From the NCBI GenBank assembly GCA_911728455.2, contig OU452222.1, positions 27,084,923 to 27,148,922 of the forward strand: a stretch of DNA of 64,000 bases, read 5' to 3'. The stretch comes from Marthasterias glacialis. Lineage: Eukaryota; Echinodermata; Asteroidea; Forcipulatida; Asteriidae. Both the position numbers and the translations under genes were made by a program. Below the pieces are notes generated by a model, which made no database searches, had not been told where the DNA came from, and worked only from the letters and a program-made list of their open reading frames with translations. Of this stretch, positions 45,741 through 57,300 are shown piece by piece (the first letter of the stretch is position 1; every line of letters starts with the position of its first letter).

Positions 45741-47767
45741 TTATCCCATACAGCTGATCTATCTACTTCTATGATAACTGCATAATGTCCACCTCCCCCA
45801 ATCGCCCCAACAACAAACCGGTGGCGGTGGCTGCGGCCGGCCAGTGAAGTCATCGCCCGAAAAACGGGAGAATGCCATCGCTAAAGCTGCCAGGAGAAAG
45901 GCAATCCGTTTGCAGCGAAGGCGGGAGGCTCGCTTGGCACATGCTGGCTTTCCCTTTGGATTTATCGGTTTTTTTTTTTTTTTTTTTACTTTTTACTTTT
46001 CGTTGGACCGCCTTCTGGTTTTTCCTTGCAATATTTTTTTTTGTACCGATCCTTGGATGTCGAAGAAACGTTCTCCATTGCAAGTAAGTTCGTCCAGTTC
46101 GTCGTACACAGAATACAAACTGTCCGTTTATGTCTGTTTTTTATTTACACGTGAATTTGAAAATTGTACAAGAGGCAGAATCACTGACATTTGACGGGGG
46201 GGGGGGGGGGGGCTGCTGGAAGAGCATAATAGGGCGTGCTGTGTCGACGACGATTATGTATTTTTCATTTACGTGTGAATTTGTGCTGGATGGATATGAA
46301 GTCTGGATCCCTATGCCTCGCTATTGTAGTAATTCATACTTAAACAGAGCACCAGTCTACTTACAACATTGCGCAACATTGCACGTAAACTTGACAGTTG
46401 CAACGGCTGGAAAAGCGTATAAGCTGACCTTTGACCGTGTTTTGGTTTTTACACATTTTTCGTTAATTACGTGGTATTTTGATGAGTTTTTTTTACAACA
46501 ACCATTTAAATATTATTGTCTGTTATTCCACATAATTAAATTAGGTAAACAGTAAGCCGGTGTGTACCTTTAAGCGATGAATTAGTTAATCAGCCCCTAT
46601 TATTTAAAGTAGTATGCTGTGGCATCAATTTAAATCACATCTCTGTCTCATAATTTAACAGAATTCTACTCAAAAGAGGTTTTTTTTAGCCATGCACTAC
46701 CGGCGTCGGACGACTATTATGTAGCCACCCGTCTGTTATTTTGTTTGTAATGTTGGCCTAAATCACTGTAAAAAAGGATAAACAATGTTGGAAAAGTGAG
46801 CATTAATACCTAGCCTTGCAGAATTTCAAATAGGCAAAGGAATCACACAGTTTTGGAAAGCAATTTATTTGGAGGATTTCAGCTTCAAAACTTTGAAATT
46901 TTTGTGTTGAAAAGTGTGTGGTGATCGCGGTCGTCTGGCCTAACGTTCCGTCGTGCGCTGTACACATCGTGCACCTTTTTACGGTACTTACAATTTTCAA
47001 GACATGCTGGAACTGTCCTTACTGGCTTTTTATTCAGCCACTTGAAGGTCTTTGGTACAAACTCTGGAATATCTTTCACAGATTTCGAGCAAGAAAAGCC
47101 TCGATCGAACAAACTAAATGCATTAACCATCGTGTACCGTATTACCCTTTCCTATGGAGGATTACGATTGTGTTTACATTTTATACCCAGAAGTGGACAC
47201 GGGTCGCACAATCGGTCTATTGGTTCACTACAGAAAGTAATCAACGCAGACGGCGGTGGGTAATATTTCCAGAAGACCCCTGAACTAGCAAGTTATTACA
47301 TTCCACGGTACGCCTACTTGTACAGACATACAAACAAATGTTATTATGTACATGTTACTAACCTCTCAACCCACGTAGCATTTCTCATTATGGAATTCCC
47401 CCTTCGCACGCAACACGTCCACTCATTGTGCAAAATACAATTCGGAACTACTTTTCCCAGCGCGATTGCTCAATAGGGGATTTCCCCCACATTACGCATT
47501 TCCTCGGTTGGTTGAAACCAAGTGCGCCACATATCTTGCGCCATACATTCTAGGCCGTTCGTTGGGAGTGTCGCTTCTTTAGCAGCTGCCGCTGATGCAG
47601 CGTCTGTACCGCTGCTAAATAGTTTGGATTGTGTGGAAGTCAAAACTCTTGGTAATGTATAATACTATTAATAATCATATGTGTTTTTATTGTTGTAACT
47701 GATAGTTTTCAATAAGTCAGTCGACTCATATCGTCCTAGGATAAAAAAAGATTGCAGGCGTTCAGCA

Positions 47768-48145
47768 CATACAATGGCAGAGTGTGGGTTCGAGTCCCAG
47801 TTGTGACATTTGTGTCCTTAAGCAAGACACTTAATCATTATTGCTGCGTCCTTTGGATGGGACGTAAAGCCATAGGTCTCGTGTGTTGTGTATAATGCAC
47901 GTAAAATAACCCAGGGCACTCACGGTGAAGAAAGTGGGGTTTGCCCCAGTGTTTCTGGATTGATCGGCTGCAGATTGCGCCACAGCACCTTGTAAACTGT
48001 TACATGGTGCTATGTAAAGGAACAGGTCTCATACTTCAAAACGTAGCTCCGCATACCTTGGAGGAAAAATAAAATACTCAGCGCTTTGAGACGCCAATCG
48101 GTTGTGATAAAGCGCTGTATAAGAACTGCATATTATTATTGTTAC
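47768..48145 (+). mobile_element. tRNA-Leu-derived SINE, copy 3 (head truncated, tail present)
   Basis: Starts near the B box (GGGTTCGAGTCCCAG, 47787-47801) and continues with TCCTTAAGCAAGACACTTAA, GATGGGACGTAAAGCC and TGTGTAT-ATGCACGTAAAA. The 3' tail includes CAGCGCTTTGAGACGCCAAT, GATAAAGCGCTGTATAAGAA and an ATT repeat, resembling an L2-type LINE tail, which suggests mobilisation by such a LINE. The A box is missing. Confidence 0.85.
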
Positions 48146-48787
48146 AAAATGGCGCCCTAAAAGGCGGTAAACAGGAATGGGTTCATGGTTCATGCATTCC
48201 GCCAACATAAATGACTCTTTGCAATAAGGGACCGCCTACAATTTTCTACTTGAAATAACATTTTTCCTGGTATGGTTTTGTTGATGCTTGTTGTTAACAA
48301 TTTTATACAATTGTTTATATATTTTATGAACTTAAATGCAAAAATCAACCAGAGGGAGAAAAATGAGCTAAGCACAAAATTTGCTGCTAAGCAGAAACGG
48401 GTAACGATAAAAAATTGAAAACAAAGAAAATTGTTTATGGCTTGTTCAAGGTCTCCTTCTGCAGTACGCCGTGTCTGAAGTGGTGGCTACGGCTGTTGCC
48501 AAGGGTGTTGGTTAGGTGCAGACTCTGCATTGACGTTGGTGACCTAGCCGCAGCTGCTACTTCGGGAACTGCCATAGTTTCCGCAAAGCAGTTTCTTGCA
48601 ATGCCCTTGGTGAGCCAAGGATCGTGTTCCCATTAGCAGCTGATACGTGACGTCAGCTGCTGACGGACGAAAGCGCTCCCTGGGAGAGATTCGAATCACT
48701 ATTTCGTGCGCAGATGTCATACCGTAGTCAAAAGCCCTTTTCGAAACCATGGGATTGGGCCGGGGCTCCGGCTCTGTCTCTGTCTGC

Positions 48788-49135
48788 TTATTTGTAGTTC
48801 CGTAAGGAAAGTGCACCTGTTCTAAATAATTAATAGAGCCTAAACCCAAGCAGTGATTTCGAAAAGGGCCAAAGTACAGTAGGCCTACACTTTAAGTCAA
48901 TTTGCTGTATAAGCTACAAAGGGAGCTTCTCAACAGTTTGCTTCAGACGTAATGTTTTATTTGTAGTCCCATAAGGAAAGTGCACCTGTTCTAAATAATT
49001 AATAGAGCCTAAACCCAAGCAGTGATTTCGAAAAGGGCCAAAGTACAGTAGGCCTACACTTTAACTCAATTTGCTGTATAAGCTACAAAGGGAGCTTCTC
49101 AAAAGTTTGCTTCAGACGTAATGTTTTATTTGTCA
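48788..49135 (+). repeat. 170-bp tandem duplication, two units
   Basis: TTATTTGTAGTTCCGTAAGG begins a 170-bp unit that repeats almost perfectly from 48958 (TTATTTGTAGTCCCATAAGG) and starts a third time at 49128 (TTATTTGTCATT). The few differences indicate a recent duplication. Non-coding. Confidence 0.9.
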
Positions 49136-49204
49136 TTTGAAAAATATAGGGCCTAGGTAGAATAACAAGCAATGGCAGCCATTTTTTAAATGCTGAAAAT
49201 TGTT

Positions 49205-49385
49205 GATGTTCCAGGCCTTCAGTGAGGCAACGGAGGCAATAGCCTCTGTTGCCCCTGGTCTTTGCTTGGTGCCCCTTGAAATGTTCAAATTAATATTAAT
49301 TTACAATTACCTCATAGAGGTGCCCTTTATCAAGAAGAAAATGCCTTGGTGCCCTTGCCCTTTCAAGGACGAAGCAATCGGGCCT
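49205..49385 (+). repeat. Dispersed repeat related to the host of the 21-bp minisatellite
   Basis: GAGGCAACGGAGGCAATAGC, GAGGTGCCCTTTATCAAGA and TTTCAAGGACGAAG match the two flanks of the minisatellite at 22.39-23.42 kb, but here only about 70 bases of ordinary sequence lie between them. Confidence 0.65.
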
Positions 49386-50725
49386 GATATTTTAGCTGTA
49401 TTTTTTTTTCAAATGACAAAAAAATCTCCGATGGTCCATAGCCAAATATCTTTCTCATGACAAACTGTGACTGTGTGCAAACTTACATGCTTGGGTCATT
49501 AAAAAGGCATAACCCACCCCCAATATTTCCCCATCTGCCTCACCACTCATTAAAGTCATACCCAATCTTCCAGAGAAATATATTCCTCTAAAATAATTAA
49601 TGTCAAAGTCGAGAAAACAGCACTTATATTAATCACTGCTTATTTCGATCGCTGCAATCAGAATAAGCACCGTGCAGTCACCGCGCATTGGAACTCCACT
49701 TGGGGGAACATAAAGTGTTTTCACCAACTCTGATCACATAATGTTTTGATGTCATGTTCACACGTTGAATTGGCTAATAGACGCCATTGTGGAAACTGCT
49801 GGACGCGAATAGTTCTTAATAATTCATTTATTTCTATTGCGCAAGTTGCATGAAAATAAATGTTCAGATGCGCATTTCAATTTTTACTTACTTATTTGGA
49901 CAATACAGCATACAAGCGTTCTTTGGACAATAGAGCACTGTCATCGAAAAAGATTTGCCCCTCCAGACCCCGATCATTTTAAACAATATAAAATCGACAA
50001 TACAGAATATACGGAAAACTAAAAAATTAGTTTAAAAGTACCAGAAAATGGCAAGTTGAAGATTATGATAAAATAAACAGAATACAATGGTACTAAAAAA
50101 AATAACAAGCGGAAAAACAATAATTAAAAATGGTAGTTAAAAACGGCGATTTAAAACAACAATTAATCATCTTCCAATCCCAAAACATTTGGTGTCCAAA
50201 GTTCTGTATGAACTACGGGTAGACAAACCTTGCCTTCTCTACCCTCCAGTGATTCATTATGTATTCGTGTGATGGGTTTTCATTGTAAATTCATAGCTCA
50301 CTGTGTAGCGCCTGTTGTTGGTGGTTGGTGGGCGTTGGTGGTGCCCTTACATGTGTGTGTTTGTGTGTGGGTAGTCTGGGGACTACTTTCTCGCATATGG
50401 AAGAATATTTAAAACGAATCAAAACAAGATGTACCGAGGTACTGGTTTTTAAGAGTAAGCTTTCATATTTATTTAGCTTGTCTTTTTGCTGTGACATAGT
50501 CCAAAGTCCATAACGTCAGCCCAAAGTGGCGAATAATTACTCATCAAATAATTACTCACAGGGGCAACATGTTGTCGTGTAATAGTCTTGATATACCACA
50601 CACAGAGATCATTGTCATTTGATTGGTGGAGCGCGCGTCACGTGTCATCCATTAAGTTGGTGAGTGTGACGTAATTCCACTGTAAGCCACGCCCACTTCA
50701 AACAAACTTGCTCCAACGATTACCA

Positions 50726-50920
50726 GGGCCCAATTTCATAGAGCTGCTTAAGCACAAAAAGTAGCTAAGCACAACAAAATTATGCTTACCAGAATAAGGT
50801 TATACCAGCCAAACTACCATGTCACAGGTACAATTTGTGACTGGTATCCTGCTCATTTCTGTTGAGCAGAAAATTGTTAAGCAATATTTTCTGCTTAAGC
50901 AGCTCTATGAAATTGGGCCC
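50726..50920. mobile_element. Foldback MITE-like element, 195 bp, near-perfect 29-bp ends
   Basis: The left end GGGCCCAATTTCATAGAGCT continues GCTTAAGCA, and the right end is its exact complement (TGCTTAAGCAGCTCTATGAA, then ATTGGGCCC). The AGCTAAGCACAA interior block has a stray relative near 48365. Confidence 0.9.
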
Positions 50921-50934
50921 TGCTGTAGCCCCAA

Positions 50935-51198
50935 AAAATTGAGTCCAACACTTACATGTGTGCGGTCAGTGACTACACTTTGAGAATGTTAAATCCAGCA
51001 TATAAAACGTTTAATCTTGCATTTTTAAACTGTTTAATATAAAGTGCTGATTCAACGAATTCAATGAAGAAAAAAAAAATGAAATTGTTGGATTCAACTC
51101 TTTGGCGTTGGATTTGCCATTTACAATGCTGGATTCAACCTTTTCAAAGTGTAATCATTGACCGCACACAAGTGCCGGATTCAACATTTTAGTTTATA
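50935..51198. mobile_element. Foldback MITE-like element, 264 bp
   Basis: ACATGTGTGCGGTCAGTGAC, TACACTTTGAGAATGTTAAA and TCCAGCAT at the left pair with ATGCTGGATTCAACCTTTTC, AAAGTGTAATCATTGACCGC and ACACAAGTG at the right. It directly follows the previous foldback. Confidence 0.8.
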
Positions 51199-51264
51199 GC
51201 GTGTATGATGATTTAAGTTTTGCAGAACATATAATCATTAAAGTTATATGCAGAATACAATCAC

Positions 51265-51410
51265 TCGGTGAAATCTGGCGTTTCCATTTCACTTGGCTTC
51301 ACCTCGTGAAATGGAATAGTCCAGATTTCACCTAGTGAAATGGAATAGTCCAGATTTCACCTCGTGAGATGGAATAGTCTAGATTTCACCTCGTGTTCAT
51401 TTTCTGTGAC
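51265..51410 (+). repeat. 29-bp tandem repeat with palindromic ends
   Basis: CCTCGTGAAATGGAATAGTC plus CAGATTTCA recurs at 51302, 51331, 51360 and 51389, exactly 29 bases apart. GTGAAAT at the start and ATTTCAC at the end are complementary, so each unit can form a hairpin. Confidence 0.9.
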
Positions 51411-51439
51411 AGTGCACTCAAATGCATCAACTTTTTATA

Positions 51440-53065
51440 CTAACTAGAAATTGAGAGTTTGTGAACAAACTCACGGTGTTCGGCTGGAATAAAGTGACTG
51501 CATCATTGAAAACAAGGTCAATATTGTGTGCTGTGCTGATGGGCAAAATTTGTATTTGTACCTTGTGTTGATCTTTAGGCATGAAGGTCAGTCATATGAA
51601 ACTTCAACTTCGGGTTTTGACAGGAACTATGGGTCAAATGGGGTCACACTCTGCGGTAGTTGTAAAGTATTTCAAGGGCTTGCATATGGTGCAAAAATCT
51701 CCTGTGTAACTTTTATGATTCCCCAAATATGATTTTTTGAAACATTAAACAACGTTGATTTAATATAATGACGTCATCGATGATGTCATAATCCGGAAAA
51801 AATCCAGTTTCATCTACACAGTAATGTCTAAGGCAACAGTAAGTTTCAAGTCTGTATCACGTTTAGTTGATGAATTATGAATTTACTATCTGTGAAATTT
51901 CAACATCCGTTTCAACCGGAAGTAAGGGTCAAACGGGGTCACATCTTCAACACAATTTTTAGAATGGTTAACGAGCTTTCAGATGAAGTAATGATTATTA
52001 ATGAGTTCTGTTTTGTTATTGAAAAATAATCTTTTTGAAAAATAAAATGTCAACTTTCTGTTTCGACCGGAAGTCAAGGTCAAATGGGGTCACAAACTGT
52101 GTAAGGTGTGCAGAGTAATTGAAGAGCTTTTATATGGTGCAAAGATCTTGTATGTATCGTTTACGGTTCTTCAGATATGAATTTTTGAAATATTGATGGT
52201 TGATTTATTGTAATGACGTCATCGATGACGTCGTCATCCAGTAAAAACAGTGCAGTTTACTGCACAGTAAATTTTCAGGTAATAGTAAGTTTCAAGACTG
52301 TACCTCGTTTAGTTAATGACCTATGATTTTTTTTATATGTAAACTTCAACTTCCGGTTGCGACCGGAAGTCAAGGTCAAATGGGGTCACACTTTCTGTAA
52401 GACATGTAGACTGGTTAAAGTGTTTTCAGATGAAGTAATGGTTATTACTATAGCCTGTTTTTTATTGAAATATGATTTTTTGGAAAAATGACATTTTAAC
52501 TTCCGGTCTCGACTGGAAGTCAAGGTCAAATGGGGTCACACACTGTGTAAGATTTTCTAGAGTAATCGAAAAGCTTTCATATGGTGCAAAGATCTCGTAT
52601 GTAACATACACGGTTCTTCAGATATGGATTTTTGAAATACTAAATGTGATTTAATATAATGACGCAATCTATGACGTCATCTTTTACGGCCAGAAGACAA
52701 TGTCAAACTGGTATTATGTCTGTGCAAAAGTTTGAGCAGGCTAAACGATCTTCAAACTTCCGGTTTCGACCGGAAGTAAAGGTCAAATGAGGTCAAGTTG
52801 TGCATGACATTTGTAGAACTTTACAGGAGGTTTCATTTAGTGGAAGAATCTTGAACGTAGTGCTTCTGGTTCTGAAGATATGAATTTTCAAATTATTTAA
52901 CGTTTATTTAGCGTAATGACGTCATCAATGACGTCATCATTCCAAAAAAGTTGCGGTTTCGTCTACTCACCAAGGTTGATGTTCAGGAGAAGTTTCAAGT
53001 TCATAAAAGTTTCAGTTTTTCTCAAAATTTGCGGAGGTTCAGGCATAAGAAGACGAGGAAAAATA
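51440..53065 (+). repeat. Motif-module array, copy A: tandem units of about 445 bp with ETS-, DR4- and CRE-like sites
   Basis: Six modules of the type ACTTCCGGTTTCGACCGGAA-GT followed by AAGGTCAAATGGGGTCACA lie near 51607, 51904, 52054, 52349, 52499 and 52755. Palindromes of the type TGACGTCATCGATGACGTCA lie near 51768, 52213, 52660 and 52916. Spacing alternates between about 150 and 290-310 bases, giving a period of about 445. The units also share TTTCATATGGTGCAAAGATC, TTCTTCAGATATG and GTTTCAAGACTGTAC. No reading frame persists. The same series recurs at 62.2-63.5 kb in the same orientation. I do not recognise the family. Confidence 0.85.
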
Positions 53066-54369
53066 TATTTATCTTTCTAATTGCTAATATTACGGAATAT
53101 AAAAAGTTATGAGCTTTCATTTGATACTTTGAACGAAAACAATAGTCAAAGATTAGTGGCAGTTAATTAAAAACGTAAATGAATAGAAGGCTGGGCCAGC
53201 CTTTTAATCTTCAGAGCTATGACGTACATCATTTACATATTGCAGAAGCACAGGATATGAATATTCATGCTTGTATTCAAGCAACGTAATTCGGAACGAC
53301 GATCGACTGGTTGTACTGTATGTGTAGTGCACATTGTACACGGTGTAATGAGAAAACCCCACATAACACACTGTCCGGACGTCTGATCCGTGTGATCGTC
53401 GATTGACCAGCGGCGGCCTGCTTCCTATCCTGCCAACCCACACGGTATGTTTACAGCAGAGAGCCGGTGGTAGTTTATCACTCAAATCGCGCACTCTGTA
53501 CATGTACATACACCACGTACATTGTATGTACGCGCACAGCGAGCTGTGTGGGCCGAAAGCGACAAGAGCATCTCAATAAAAGGTCACAAGAATTGGTCAT
53601 CAATATTCATACTTGCGGATTCTTCTGATTAACTGATGGGAAACCAATCAAATTGAAGTCGGCAAATGCCCGCAGGAACTTAAAAATAAATGGTATTCTA
53701 TCTCGAGTTCCTGATATCAGAATTCTTAGTTTTTGTGATTTTCGTAACACAAACATATTAACTTTTTAAATTTGTTTGTTCAATGAAATTGATTTTTTAA
53801 TCCTTTGGCCCAAAATCTGGCAATACATCTTTAAGGAATAGCAATTGTGTGTATCCATAGATTACACATCTAGGAAAAAACATTATAGGCATTAAAGTAC
53901 CAAAAATTGTTATGTAGGACAAGTTATGAGCAAATCACTGGAAACACAATGCATTGATGTAAATGCAAATTATGATTACATGTATTTCCCACTACATAGA
54001 TTTTTGCAGATTTTTAGTATTTAATTTTGGGGACCTTATCAAAATGCGATGTGGTGAAAAAATGTTGTTGCAAGTTGTTTGAGGTTTACACTAAAAAAAT
54101 ATGAGTTACCTTAAAGGTAAAATAAAGGACTGGTATTCATCCAGAAATGTTTTTTCTTTGTAATAATCTGAAAGCTTACAAATAAAAGGTCATGTTAGTA
54201 TCAGCATCTCATAAAAATATTTCTGTCAGAAATGCTGTCAAAATCGAGAAAATAGAACTTGAAGACCCAGACAAAATGCCAACAGAGTACATTGAGGGAG
54301 TTAAACAAATACAAAAGTACATGTCACATTGTGTTTTTCTGCAAGGTTTCATGTGCAGAAAAAAATGGC

Positions 54370-57300
54370 TTATGGCTTATTCTGTTGATGTTCAAGTTGT
54401 TTTTCAACTTGGGAGATTAACTTTATGATATCCTTGCAAAAATTTTCAAGGTTTTTCATCTGTGGATCCGTAAAGTCATAAGTGTTCACTCTGGTAACAA
54501 TTGTAGACAGTGTATCATCACGCAAAAAATGAAATAACATGGCTTGCTGTGCATTTATAATCATGCCTGCCACTTCCTGTTGTTTTGTTAGGTCAGCGCA
54601 ACACTCATAAAATAGTTGCCTTTTTTTTCCCTCAGTAATATTCCCAAAGCCATATTTCACACATACTATCATTAACACATTTCCACCTATCAACTTACAT
54701 GTTCCGTCCGGAACAAAAGTGTGCTTGTCAACTATATCATCGGGGTTTGCAGTAGGCCATGGAACAGTTTCCCGTTCATCTCTCTGACGGAATGTGTGTG
54801 CACTTTGGGCAACTTCTTTATGAGCATTAGATGGCACATTGAAGTCTTCATCTCCTGAATCCGTTTGAGGTGAGGGTGTTTGGTTATTCCCTGAAGAGTC
54901 AACTTCAAGAATTTCAAATCCTATCAAATGGGCATCATCGTCACGCCTTGAACCGCCACCGATATTTCTGACATTGTAAATGGAAGCTGGGTTCGTTTGA
55001 TTCTCCAACAAATCCGACATAAGTGCCTGAACAGCTTGCCTCCCTGCAGCATCAGCGAATAGCTTTAGGAATCCAGATTTAAGTGATCTCATGCCTGCAT
55101 TGTTTTGTTGGGGATCTGAAAAGACAAAAAAATGAATGAAAAATGAAATGCTATGGTCATATTGTTTAACATTCCATGTTGTGTTAAGATGTCCGATGTA
55201 ATGTTCCAAACTGTTAAAAGGCAAATTTAAGGGGTGGACTTGAAGGTGTTTTTCTTTCAGTCCAGAAAAAGACTTAACTCATACTGCCAAAAAGTTGGAC
55301 TGCTGACTACAATTGGAAACTGGCAACACTGGATACCCATAGTATATATTTTTTTGTAATTTCCAAGTAAACATTCTGCATCTCATATGGACAAAACACA
55401 AAAACATGGTTTAGCTCATGTTCAAGCAGTAAATTATACTATTTACTCTCGTCCCTGCTTTTTCCTTTCCACAGGGTGGTTAAACAAAGAAACCCATTTT
55501 CACAGCAATTGTCACCTACTTTTCAAAAACATTTCAGAAATTCAACTTGATAAAATGAAAATGTTGATATCGTTAAGTAAGTGATGAAAAAATGATTGCA
55601 TTTGCATATTTTGTCTGAGATATGGTAGTTTGAAAATTTCATGTGGCAAACCTGCCTGTCCACAAATAATGTTATTCTATCCGCTTGACTGAGCTCTTGA
55701 GCTTGATTCGGTGACAAAAATGCTGCTACATACCATTTTCAAACTACCATATCTCAAAAAATACAAAAGATGCAAACGCAATCATTTTTACGTCACTTAA
55801 TTTTGAGATTTTTAATACGATCAAGTTAAATGTTTGAAATGTGCTCAACAAAATGCTGAAAATTGCTATGAAAATGGGTTTCCTTTTTGTTTTAACTACC
55901 CTGTAGTGGTTTCAAATCAACGCCCAGAGCTCAGTCAAGCGAATGGAATAAAGCCACCCGTTGACATACAGGTCAGAGACAAAATATGCAAACGCAATAA
56001 TTGTTTTGACACATGTACCTACATGATCACGAACTGTATCTGGCTAACAACCCATGTTGGCGTAGCGTCTGGAAATTGTTTTAGCTAATTTTACATCAGA
56101 AACCTGTTTCTGGTCAGTCGCACAAAAACATGCATCTAGATATTTGTAAATTTTGTTGGGGGAACTGCGTGTGTGTGTGGGTGGGTGGGGGGGGGGGGGG
56201 CTTCCAGGGGGCCACTTTGTAGGGGCAACTTTGTGTAGGGGGGGGGGGGCGAGATGACTGGCTTTGTTTAAAGATGCCAAATTACCTGAACTAAACTGCA
56301 CTAATAACTTCAGTATTAGTTCACTACTTACTTTCTACTTTCCAAACAGCATAATCTGCCTGGTTTTCCCTGAACATTTTGAATTGGATGTCTTTGATGG
56401 CTTGCTGCAGATCTGGTAGGTTGTCCAATACTAATGGCACTCTATATTGTAGTATATTCCACGACTTTTGTTTGTCTGGTGTTGTTAGTTGCCTGTATGC
56501 TCCCATCCATTTGTACTCTTCTGGCCTCTCCTTATGCCACTTGACATATCTTGTTTCCATCTCTAGAATAATGATTGCCTGCAATTGAAAATTGCAGCAA
56601 AAAAAGATAAAAAGTACACATCAGACTGGGTGTTCCGCATGGCGTTAGTTTAAAAAGTATGGTTTAATTCAAAGGTTAAATCAAATACAATACATTTAGC
56701 CCACTTGAGTAGATGTAAAACCTTGAAAATTGTAACTTAAGGGTGACATCAGGTTACAATTGATGTCATCATCATAACGTGACCTAAATGTTTTGATGCA
56801 ACACTTCCCAGCTTGAATACATACAAGGTTTCAGCTTGATTGCCCTTGTTGTTCTGTAGATACAGCCCTTTTTTAAGACTATAGTAACCATATTAGGATA
56901 TTGACTTAGGCCGAACACAGTGAAAAATAGTTGCAATATCTTTTTTTTGGAGGGGGGGGGTTAATTTTTTTATTGCATACAATTTTTAGGGTGGGTTGAT
57001 GGTCTTTTTTTTTTTTTTTTTTGGCACTGATTTTCACCACTACAGTAAACAAGTGGCAGTAATACTGTACATGGAATCCTGTACATGTATATAAGCCTAG
57101 ACTAAAAGACTGGTTTCTTCCGTCTAATTTTAGTGGGAGTGATGTTAGTGTTTTTCAGGACGATGTACACAAAAATTAGGATCAGGGTGGGCACCATAAG
57201 TTTTTACTTTTTATCATTTTTTTGAGTAAAAAGATTTAGGTTCTCTAGGTTGGGTAGGGTAACCGGAAACACAACATTTTTTTGTGTGTTTAGCCTTAAC

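Larger units (their letters stand above)
44901..47222. mobile_element. Possible 2.3-kb element bounded by 20-bp inverted repeats
   Basis: CAATAGACCGATTGCGCGAC starts at 44901, and its complement GTCGCACAATCGGTCTATTG ends at 47222 (19 of 20 match). A third, isolated end of the same type is at 34026-34046. Between them lie the hairpins at 45178 and 45700, a CG-rich duplicated block (45400-45640), a short basic reading frame (45844-45950, RRKAIRLQRRREAR) and poly-G (46196-46212). No transposase is recognised, and the pair could be two unrelated solo ends. Confidence 0.4.

Noticed and set aside
46130..46555. 141-codon plus-strand frame with a poly-Gly run
   Set aside because: The Gly run is a G-tract (46196-46212); the remainder has no domain or splice context.
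48544..48849. 101-codon minus-strand frame
   Set aside because: Overlaps the beginning of the 170-bp duplication and repeat-like sequence; no support as a gene.
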